A stretch of 64,000 nt of DNA from NCBI RefSeq assembly GCF_027580225.2, contig NC_073353.2, positions 34,438,501-34,502,500 on the forward strand, read 5' to 3'. The notes beneath the pieces are model-generated. The model was not told the DNA's origin, did not search any database, and worked only from the letters and a program-made list of their open reading frames with translations. The DNA is from Misgurnus anguillicaudatus. Taxonomy: Eukaryota; Chordata; Actinopteri; Cypriniformes; Cobitidae. Below are positions 37,101 to 49,100 of this stretch, piece by piece (the first letter of the stretch is position 1; each line of letters opens with the position of its first letter). The translations under genes and the position numbers were made by a program.

Positions 37101-40100
37101 TGTGTCTTTCTCTTTTGCATGGACATCCTCCAGCGTTTGAGTAAAAGATAAAACTTGTTTGGCTGCAAAAAACAGAGAATTTATTAGAAAACCTAACTTA
37201 GAAATGATATAAACAATGATACTGAGAATATGAACATACAACACATACCTTGAACCAGTAAGAAGGCATGGCTTGATGCCTCACCAACAACGTTCATAGC
37301 TTTGACCATAATACTAGCGGAGTCCTCAGCTGAGACATCTTTGATCACTAACTCACAGACATGGTCCTCAGGCCAAAACCAGTAAATACGATCCGTCTTC
37401 TCCAGTAAAATTCCATTTTTGAACCATTGGCACTCTGGATCAGGCTTACCAACAACCCTACAACGGAAACGCACTTCTTCAGACAGTGCAACTGTCTGGC
37501 TCTGAATTCTTTCCAAGATCTTCGGAGCCTCCATACTAGGAGAGAAAGCTATTTTCTCAGGTCTGATTGTAGGAATGGTAAGTTTGCGCTCTTCCTCCTC
37601 CTTTCTCTTTTCAATCTCAGAAATCTCTTTGGTCCAGTGCAGAAGCTCCTCTTTTCTCTTCTTTAACATTCCTTCATAAGACTCGTCCTTCCTGCGAGAC
37701 TTCATCTCAACCGAGGATATGGCTTCATAATAGCCCTCTTCAGTCCTGCGTTTAAATTTGCTGCGCAGCTCTTCTGTCTCCTCTGTAGATTTTTCATGGA
37801 CAACTCTCTCGGCCCTCTTTAGCCTGACAACCTCTTTTGTTTGTGAAGTCTCTGTGGGTTTATCCACCTTCACAACATCAAAGGACACTCTGCCAGCTTC
37901 ATGTGCCTCCGGTGCCTTCATTTCAGGAGCACGACGCAAGATTGTCCTAAAATCTTCCTTCTGTTGGATCTCCAGCTTTACAGTATGCTCAGCTGTACCC
38001 TCTGGGTTCTCAGCCAATACTTTGACATCTCCAGAATCATATGACTTACAATCAGTGATTTCCAGGTAGTGAATGCCATCAAATAGTAGTCTGAATCTTT
38101 TGCTCTTACGAATAAGCTGTCCATTGAGGTACCAGTTGACTTTGGGAGTAGGGTAACCGGTCACTCTGCAACGATATTTGGCTGTTTCCCCCTCATATAC
38201 TCTTATGGGTTCTGGGAGTAAGACAATATCTGGCTTGGTCTTTTCAGTCACATCATCCATTGAAACTCCTGAGGGTGCACCTTCATGGGCAATTCTTTCC
38301 ATTTCATCTATTCTGTGAACCTTTCTACCTTCTGGCAGCTGGCTTTCCTCCACAAGACTCTTCTCATCCTTCACAATCAGGGTTGCAGAGGTCTGGTCGA
38401 TACCAAACTTGTTGGTGGCTCTGCAAGTAATGATACCACTGTCCCTGGAATAAGCAGCTTCATAGTCAAGACTACAATAGCCAAACTCATTGATCATGCG
38501 GAGTCTGTTAGCAGCTTCCAGGGGCTTGCCATCATGCAGCCACTCAACAACCATGTTTGGGTCACCAATAGGGGTCAATCTACACTCAAAGTGTGCAGGT
38601 CCAACTCGCTTCATCCTGACTGAGGTAAGCTTCTTTTTAAAGTGTGGCTTCTGTTGCTTCTCCTTGTCATAAAGATCACCTTCTTCCCATTGTTCCTGAC
38701 CATAGCGAAGATGGAGGGGTTCAATCTCCGGTGCAGCAATTTCCTTGGCTTTATATGTTCCTTTGGTTATGATAAGTTTTCTTTCTGGTTCGGGTTGGGT
38801 GTACTCTACTTCCACATTGACCCTGCAGCGAGTGGTGTCTCTGCCAGCCTTGTTTATGGCTGTGGCTGTGTACCATGCACTATCAGAGCCGGAGGACTGA
38901 GGAATCTTAAAATGTGCCTCTCCCTTGGCACCCTCAATTCTGAAATAAGAATTATAACATTAACCATAGATAAATAGCATAAAACGGACTATATTCACGG
39001 CTGTGCGGTTAGTGATTTGAACAAAAATTTTACTTAAACAGTCACCTGCCTGTTTAACACTTTCTCCGCCAATGACGAGTTATCTCGTCAATTAAGAAAA
39101 AAACATTTGCATAAAAAACGTGTGGTGGTGTTTTTTAGGTTAATCTGCAATACCGCGATTATGGCGCACTTACCTAATTTATGAAAAAACTGAAGCCAAA
39201 CGTTATTCACTAATTTTAAACTCTGTGTAATCGTTCTGAATCTGATCTCTAACAAAATTCCTTCACAAAAATGCAATTATTTGTATTTTTAAAGAAAAAT
39301 ACCTATATTTAAGAGTTTATACCGTATTTCAAAAAATGGCTGGCGGGGAATGAGTTAAGTGAGGAACTGCACTACTTGTGGCTATTTCATAGATGATAAC
39401 AAACATACAGCCCTGAAAATTAAACAAAAGCTTTGGTTTTAAGGGCAAATGATTTACCTGATGTTAGGGTATTTATGAGGAGAGATGATATCACTGTTTT
39501 TCAGCCAGACAATGTCAGGGAGAGGGTTTCCAATGGCTTTAACTGCCAACTCGACCAAACTTCCTTCCTTAACACTGAGGTTCCTTAGTTTTTCTATGAA
39601 CTGAGGTCGGACCAAATTTTCCTTTGCTGTAACACGTAAGACATGAGTCAACACAGCATATTACACAAGTGTAGATCTAACATGGTTTTCTAGAACAACG
39701 AATTACCTTCAACGGTGAGAGTCATAGAAACGGTTGTCTTTCCAGCTCTGTTCTGAGCAACAACGGTCCATTCTCCAGAGTCATGAGGCATTGCAGGAAC
39801 CACAATCATCGACTGAGTTCCATCCTCCTTAATCACAATCTTGTGGGTGTAGTCATTGACCACTTGTTGTCCTTTAGTAAAGATTATGGTTTATGGTAAA
39901 AATCATTTCAGTTTCTTTCATATTTTAAACAATCAGGCAAAAAGGAAGAACACACAATGCAGCAATAAACGTTCAAAACCACCTACCATTGTGGAACCAA
40001 AAGGTGTCGGGCATGGGTCTTCCAACCACCTTCAAATCGAACCTTGCAGTTTGTCCTTCACAACACCTAAATGATGATGGCTTCTGTACAAACACAGGCT

Positions 40101-43100
40101 TATACAGCCTTTCAAGTTGGGTCTCGTCTGTGTCATCAAGTCTACGAGCAGGAGAGCGGCTAACAGATCGAGCTGGTGACCGCCCAGGTGAGTAGCTAGC
40201 AGAGCGAGCAGACATTGGAGATGCAGACCTGAAACATTAGAGATGCAAATGTAAAATACATGAATTATATATTTATAATATCCTAATAGTCACATAATAG
40301 CTTATACTCACTGGATTCTCCTCACAGCTTCAGCCTGAGGAAAGTGAGCACCTGCAGTGGATTCAACATAGAGTTTTCCAGAACTGACAGCATTGCCCTT
40401 CATATTGCTGGCAAATGCAGTATAAATTCCCTGATCTTCTGGCAGCACCACAGGAAGGCGCAGACTAGCTCTACCATCCTGCAGAACCTCCATCTGATAG
40501 CGGCCTCCATGCCTTATGCGTATGCCATCTTTATACCAGGCAATCTGTTTAACACAAATATGTATTTGCTTTATCATGCAGCTAAGGCAACAAATTACGT
40601 TTAGAGGTTTCTGTAGGGGTACTGTCCTTTAATAGAGTTAGAATTCATTACCTTTGGTAATGGCTTTCCTTCCATCTTGCAGTGGAAGGTAACACCCATT
40701 CCTTCCAGAATTCTGTAGCTCTTGACCGGAGTACTAAATGAGGATGTGACAGCCTCATGCTCAGCAATATTCATGATCATCTCCTCTCCATCCTCAATAA
40801 CCAGCTCTTGGTAAGTAATTTTCAGGATGCGGATTTCAATCTCTTGGATTATTTTTCGCTCAATTGCGGATATTTGGAATTCCTGAAAATAAAAAATGCA
40901 TATCTGGTTTAACTTTTTTGTTAATCAAATTTATTTGTGCCATTTCTTAACACAGGAATTCAGTATACAATTATTAAAATAGCATAGTAACATTATTTCT
41001 TTTCACATATGTGACCCTAGAGCACAAAACCAGCCATAAGCCACAAAACCAGCCATTTTTTTATTAAGATGTATACCTCATCTGATTGATTGATTTATTT
41101 TATTAGAGATACAACTATTTGAAAATCTGAAGGTGCAAAAAAATCTTAATATTGAGAAAAAGTTGTTCAGATTAAGTCCTTAGCAAAACATATTTCTACT
41201 GATAAATAAATTTGTGATATTTACGGTAGGAAATTTACAAAATATCTTCATGGAACATAATCTATACTTAATATACTAATGATTTTTGGAATAAAAAATG
41301 ATTTTTGGAATAAATAAAATCAATAATTTTGAACTATGCAATATATTGTTGGCTATTGCTACAGATATCCACATGAGACCTATGACTGGTTTTGTGGTCC
41401 AGGGTCATATATTTATGTTCATACCGTTTCTGTGATAAAGGTCTGCATCATCTGTGTTTGTTGGGCCATCCTTCGCTGCACAATCTCTCTTTCATATTCG
41501 CTTACATGTACAGGGGGCACATCTGCCACTCTGGGTTCCTGTACCATTGCTGTCACTTCTGTTATATACGTCACTTCCTGTGTTTTCATATAGGCTTCAA
41601 ATTCCTCTGTAAAGGCATAATATAATAGTTGTTACTAAAACAATAAAAAACACTTTATACAAAAAAAGTTCTTCTTTGCTAAGCACCTGTTGTTGTATAC
41701 TTTTATTCATTGAATAGATAAGCATGGCTTTGTGTGAAAGCACATTAAAACATCTTTAATTATTCATCAAATATTTTTGGATTTATTACAATTATTAATA
41801 AAACTTGTCTCAGAAAACAGATTTCTCATGCTAAACATAGGCAAAGTGTCAAAAAAACAATTGGTCTTATGACAGAGTATTTCTGTGCAGAATGCCCCGG
41901 TGTTTCAGAAAGTTTTTGTCGAACATGAAAGATTTATATGTAACAATCTTGCTTTTTCAGTGTAGGAAGTAGAGTCAAAGTCCTTATATGGGCACTTTAA
42001 ATCTTTCTCTGCCAATGACAAGTTAACTCGTCAATTAAGAGAAAACGCTTCCCTGCCAATGACAAGTATTTCCGGCCTTCCGCAATACCGCTATTATCCA
42101 CCAGGTGCACTCTTCCGCAACTTCCGCAACCGAATTATCTCAAAATTTTGTGATTTTGAAGAAACCTACACATATTTGATAGGTGATAAGAAGAGAACTA
42201 ATGAAGGTAGGATGAAATGTGTTTTTTTTTAATGCAGAGGGTCTGTTCTTTCATTTGATATGTTGTTTGTTTATATATTTTAAGAAGAACATTTTCTGGA
42301 GGTCATTAAACTTTTGTGAAAATCATGAAAAATGCTGGCGCTGGCTGGCAACTTAAAAAAAAAACGCTGGCTGGGAAAGAGTTTACTGGAATAGCACGCG
42401 CACACACCAACCAAGAGCTGACATAAAATCAACGTCACCAGAGAAGTGTGTCATTGTTTGTGAGGGAAATTTAAGCTTGTTCAGCTTTCCAATGCACACA
42501 GAATTATGAAAACAATGCATATAGTTTGTTTATCCAGGGTAGCAGCGAAGTTGTGTGTGTGTGTGTGTATAACGCTGGATTTTGTTGAAATGGGGCGGTC
42601 ACAACCGGGTCATGAGTCGCAGGCGGTAAGTAAAACTGCATCAAATGTCTATGTTTTGTTGGCAATCGGCACATAAGTGCATATAATGTACACAACATAA
42701 ACATGTAGCGAATCTTAAGTTATCCAGAGATAGTGGATAATGTTTTTGTGTGTGTTGCTTGCTTGTGGAACGCCTCAAGGATCTAGTGTTTTTCCAGAAA
42801 CTATTTGTAGAGCTGATCTGTCCTTTTAAATCTTAAAACTAAAGACTCTTTTAAGATATGAAGGATGTAATACTAATCTATACTGTAGGTACTCATGATT
42901 AACATGAGATAAGCAGAAACAGCGTGGGTTATGTCAGCTAAGGTTTGTCAGCGTCAAAACGAACCTTCTTCGAGGAGGCTTGTGGTAGCTGATGCCTCTC
43001 CATGTTGGTTCCTGGCAAAGATGGTGTACTCTCCAGCATCATCAGCAAATGTCATAGAAATCACCAACTTGCATTCCCCTGTATCCTTGTCATAGCTAAC

Positions 43101-46100
43101 TCTATATCTGTTAAATTACAAGGAAAGTATGGATTTATTATTTTGCTTTATACAGACAATATTATTCATTTTTTGTAAGAAAGTAATAGAACTGTATTTG
43201 CTCAAAATCTATATCTGTATCCAGTAGTGAGTGGAACGCCACTCTTTTTCCAGTAAACATGAGGTTTGGGGGTGCCTCCGATCTGGCAGTCGAAGACAAC
43301 ACTACCACCCTCAACCAGTTTCTGAACCACTGGTTTCCTCACAAAGAAAGGAGCTGCACCTGGTCCAGTCTCTACTGAGACGGCGCTTACTTCAGCTGCA
43401 GCCTCCTCTTTGGCTTCAATGACAATCCTTGTTTTAAAAGACAAACAGTTGTTAAAGTATGTTTCCTTTTGGCACTACTTTGTAATAGTTAGGGTCAATG
43501 ACTCTTTGGCCTTGGACTTACTTTTTCTCTTGGATAGAAATCTCCTCTCTGCTCTCAATCTCCTCAGACACTGTATAATGGGAAAAATGGGAAACGTGAA
43601 TACTGTACATAATGCTAATATATTTATGTATTTAACAAATAAAAATGAGACCATGGACCTCAAAACCAGTCATAAGGGTAAAATTTTTGTAATTGAGATT
43701 TATGCGTAATTTGAAAGCTGAATATATACGATTTCCATTTATGTATGGTTTGTATTGGACAATATTTGGCGTATGTCTTTGAAGGAAAACATTCCAGGAT
43801 TTTTCTCATTTTAATGGACTTCAATGGACCCCAACACTTAATGCAGTTTGAAGGACTCTAAATTATCCCAAACGAGGCATAAGGGTCTTATCTAGTGAAA
43901 CAATTGTCATTTTTGGCAAGAAAAATAAAAATATGCACTTTTAATCCACAACTTCTCTTCTTCCTCTGGCTGTGTGATGTGCCAGCGCGACCTCACGTAA
44001 TTGCATAATGACGTCAAAAGGTCACGAGTTACATATATGGCACACATTTATTTTAAACAATGAACACAAAGACATTAATTAGTATCATTCGACATACAAC
44101 AACGAGCGGTTTCTCCACACTTGAAAACACTGGGGCATAGTTTCGCATATGTCATCGGTGACCTTTTGACGTATTTACGTGAGGTCGCGCTGGTGCGTCA
44201 CACGACCGGAGGAAGACGAGAAGTTGTGGTTCAAAAGTGCATATTTTTTATTTTTCTTGCTGGAAATGACAATCGTTTAGCTAGATAAGACCATTATGCC
44301 TAGTTTGGGATCGTTTAGAGTCCTTTGAATGCATTAAAACTGTTAAGTGTTGGGGTCCATTAAAATGAGAAAAATCCTGGAATGTTTTCCTCAAAAAACA
44401 TAATTTCTTCTTGACTGAACAAAGAAAGACATCAACATTTTGGATGACATGGTTGTGAGTAAATTATCTGGATATTTTTTAAGAAAATTGACTAATCCTT
44501 TAACTAGACACAAGGCGGTGGTTTCGCAGACAGGGATTAGCTTAAACCAGGACTAGGCCTTAGTTTAATTAGGAAAAATTACTAGTTTTAACAAACATGC
44601 CTTACTAAAAACATTACTTGTGTGCATTTTGAGGCAAAAGAAAGGGCACTGATGTATTTTAAGATATGTCATTGCAAGTTGTTTTCAGTTTGAACAGCTC
44701 TTACATTTATTTTAGTCTAGGACTAGTCTAATCCCTTTTCGGAAAACCACCCCAAGATGTGTTAATTTAACACATTCATTTTAAGAGTGTACCGACATAG
44801 ATAAACCTATTGTTTAGTTTGACCCCACAGTGCTAAATGTATAAGGATTCATAAAACACAAAATTATTCCCAGCAAATGTTTACCTTTGACCAACAGGTA
44901 GCAGGAGGTGCTGATGGTTCCAGCCTCACTGGTAGCAGTGCAAGTGAAGCGGCCACTATCTTCAGCAAAAGCCTCGCGAATCACCAAACGAGCATAATGA
45001 CGTTCATAAGTGATCTGAAAATCAATGGAGCTCTCGATTCTGTAATCCTCTCTGAACCACATAATGGCTGGAGTTGGTTGACCTGAAATCTGGCACTCCA
45101 AAGTCACAGACTCTCCCTCAGTGACAGTCACGTTCTTTAAACCCTGGTAAAAAACAAACAAATTTTATTTAAATTCTTCAAAATGACTATGTGAAAACTA
45201 ACATTTCATATGACTGAAACAATGCTTACTGCTATCAAGGTAGGTGGCACAACAGGTTCTTTGACAACAGAGGGGACCGCTGCCGTCTCAACAACCTGTG
45301 GGAAAACAAAAACTTGTGTTATCATCAAGCAACTAAAAGTTTGTGATTTCTTTGTTAGGAGAGGGGAAAAGGCGTGTTTACAAAGGAAAGAGTTGTTTCT
45401 GTGTTTTAAAAAACAAAAAAAATTTATTAAAGATTAGGAAGCAGGAATAGTAGGATGGTAGAATCATCAGCTGAGATCTGTAAGGAAAATAGTTAGCTTT
45501 GTGAAAACCTATATTAAGTAAGAAGAGATTATCCAACACACGAGACTCCAGAAGAGAAAGATATTAAGACAATTGTTAGCTTGAAGAGCGGGTGATGGTT
45601 CACACCACAAACCTGCGTGTCCCACTCCTCCCCAGTAAACGAAACGCCTATCTGTCTGTATGACTCGGTGTCATAATGTGTCTGATATCTCTCTGCAGCA
45701 TCTCTAAATGGAGAAGGGGTTGGTTCTGGGGTCACACGAGTCTCTAGCATCTTATGTGTTGGTGGCTTGACAGGCTTGATGATCTTTTGAGCACCAGTTG
45801 TTGAAGAGAACTCTTTATGCAGTGTGGCAATAGCTGAGCCTGCTATTGAAACCTGACCAATCCAAGAAGATCAACGTTACCAAAGAAGATCACAAAACAA
45901 AGTCACTTTTGTTTAGCCACACAGAGGTGAAGAGTCAAGGAATTTAAAAGAGGTGAAGAGTCAGGGAATTTAAAGAGGTGAAGAATCAAGGAATTTAGCT
46001 TCAATAGAATGGTGGGGAAATTAATTGGTTAGCAGTTGTACAGACAACTCGGTTACTCGATGGTTTAATTGGAGAGTTTGATGGAAAGAATGAATGTTTA

Positions 46101-49100
46101 GTGTAATTGTGAAGTTTTGATATAAAGAGATGAAGGTGTTTTTTAGACTGGATTGGATAAGTGGAATGATGTTAGAGGATAGTGATACGATGTTACATTA
46201 CATTACAGTAGGTCTAACACATACAGTGGGATTTAAAAATCTGAGAGAACTAGTAAAAAACATTTCTGTTATGCATTACATTTTTTGTGAAACTTTTGAA
46301 GGTATATTACGGAGCCCCTAAGGGGACATGGAGCAAAAATTAAAGTTTAATTGAAACTATCGCGTGCTCACATGAAACTATAGCGTGCGCACGTGAAACT
46401 TTCAGACTTGTATAAATTTCATTGTTCTGGTAAATACAAATGAAGAATGTTTGTAACCAAGCAGATCTGAGGCACCATTGCCTTTCATGGTAGGAAAAAG
46501 TAATACTATTAAAGTCAATAGTGTCTGTTTTTAATCTGTTTGGTTATTAAAAAATTTTAGCGCAATTTGTGTTCAGCATACAAGTTCGGAAAAACTTAGG
46601 GGTAAGTAAATGATGACAGAATTACTACTTTTCTGTGAACTATTCCTTTAAATATGAATTATCATATCCTTATACCAAGGGGCTGCTAAAGAATGCTTTA
46701 TTCTGATTGGTTGAGAAATGGGTGTTGATTATTTTTCTGTAAAACGCACACCTAACTTGTCAAATGTCTTAAAAATAGGCCCCAGAGCAATGTTTGTGGT
46801 AACCGTGGTATAATCGGAAAATAATTGACTCATAATGCACACCTGTGGTGTAACTGCACGACGCAAATTACTACCTTGGGTGTGCATCATTTTCTTATAA
46901 TTCAATGGCATGCCGTCAATCCTTATGTCAAATTTCACATTTTAAAATATTTTTGTATTTGGCATATGTTTTAATACACATTACCCCAATATGACATTCT
47001 AATGTTTTCTAGCCTTTTGCACAACATTGTTAGAAAAAAATGGTCAAAATATGGACCCCAGCTGTCACTGGGGCTGTACCCTTTCAAAAGGTACTAATAA
47101 GAACTTTTTTTAGGTGCAAAGATACATATTAGTATCTAATGGTACATATCAGGACCTTTTTAAAGGGTACTGCCCAAGTGACAGCTGGGGTACATATTTG
47201 TAGTGATGCACCGATGTATCGGCCGCCGATATTTATCGGCCGATTTTTGATGAATTTGATACCATCGGCATATCGGCAATAGCACGAGAAAGGCCGATAC
47301 CGATTGTTTATTAATTAACTGCATAAAGAAATCCATTATATGTAAAAAAAAAAAAAAGAGTTAATTTTGTTAATAAAATAAATGCTGAATAGCAAAAACA
47401 ACCTTTGAAGGTTGTCATGCTGTCTTATTATATTTGTTTTAGCTTAATTTGTGCCTCTCTTATTATGTTGGTAAGTTGAATGTTAATAAGATCCAATCCA
47501 TGTTCAGTAAAAATAATTTGATGCAGAAATAAACTAGCTAATAGGCCAACTGTATAGTATTGTATACAAGTGTTTAATGTCGGTATTGGCATCGGTTTCG
47601 GCCAGAAGTTGTCTGTTTAAATCGGTATCAGCCCAAAAAATCCTATCGGTGCATCCCTACATATTTGATAATTTTTTCGGACAGTAAAGGAAGTTAACAT
47701 GGTCAATGTTACAAACTTATTTGATTGAACAACAAGTATTTAATATTTCCTATTCATTTTAAATTATGCATTTGTCTTTGTGGAATGTAAATAAGTTTTC
47801 TTTATTTACCAGTGTAAATAAAAATCCTAGTGTTCTCAGACTTTTGGACTCCACTGTACATATTTTAAATTTAAGGTGTGTTTCAGGCAAGCAGAAAATC
47901 TCATTTAAATAAGACTTGTAAGACTTGTCCTATTCAAGGTGGGTTATGGTTAAAAAAATGTAAAAAGTTCAGTTGGTAATGTTCTTCCTAGCCAGACATA
48001 ACTGAACATCCTGAAAATTCAGATACTTTAAATATGATAGATTTCTGCTTGTCTGTAATCACCAGTTCTTACCTCATAGCTATGATCTGGTTTTGGTACA
48101 GTAACTTTTGATACTGTAAAATGTGGAGATGGGGAAGGTGCAAGGCCAGTCTCCACCTTGGAGCTAACCTCGGTTGTTCTTTCGATCTATTACGAATCAA
48201 CAAAAGATTATTTGAGAACATGTTCAAAATGCTCACGTTATAATGTTTTCTCTTAAATTCTTCTAACCTGTCTGACATGTACACTTTTCTCAGTGGTGGA
48301 CACTGGCATTTCAGGGGGAATAACCAACAACTCCTTTTTACTTGTGACCTGTTGCTTAGCGGCTAGCATTTCCTGATGTGTGACATCAGCGTCTTCTTCC
48401 ATTTGAGCCCCTTCAGCATGCATGGGCTTACGCACGCGTGCATGATCGACAGCAGCAAGCACAGTGGCCACGGCCCCTGCCTTTTTTCCATCACCCTGTT
48501 AAGAGCAATCATGATCATTATCTTGCATATTTCCACAGACAAAATCCACCTCCGTCTTAAAATACAGAAGTTGCTCTTAAACACAAAAACAGAAGGTGCT
48601 CTGCAAAACAAAGTGAAAGTGAAGGGAAGGCAGATGATCTGAACTTCGGCAGCCTGCGTGTATTCAGCAGGGAAGGTATGGATATAAAGTGTTGTTATGT
48701 CTCTCAGGATTGTGTACGACAATAGCCATGCCTGGTGTGATTTGTTATGACAGTGGGGGATAATATAAAAATTATGCAAAAATTTGATAATTTAGAGATG
48801 GTTAAACCATAAGGGAAGGAGAACATTAGCAGTATTTTTTAAAGAGCCCCTATTTTCCTTTTCATGATTGTTTTCTCAAAGCTTGTTAAAGGAAAACACC
48901 AGTTTTTCAATATTTTACTGTTCTTACCTCAACTTAAACAAATTAATACATACCTATCTTTATTCAATGTGTGCGCTTAATCTTTGTACAGCGCATCGTG
49001 AATGTGTTAGCATTTAGCCTAGCCCTATTCATTCCTTAGGATCCAAAAGGGATGAATTTAGTCACCAAACACTTCCATGTTTTCCCTATTTAAAGACTGT

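Noticed and set aside
43410..43709. 99-residue plus-strand frame near E15-E16
   Set aside because: Covers antisense of E15/E16 ends, intron and a repeat fragment; no supporting signal.
46352..46400. GCGTGC(T/G)CAC direct repeat as a possible regulatory array
   Set aside because: Two imperfect copies only; no known site matches.
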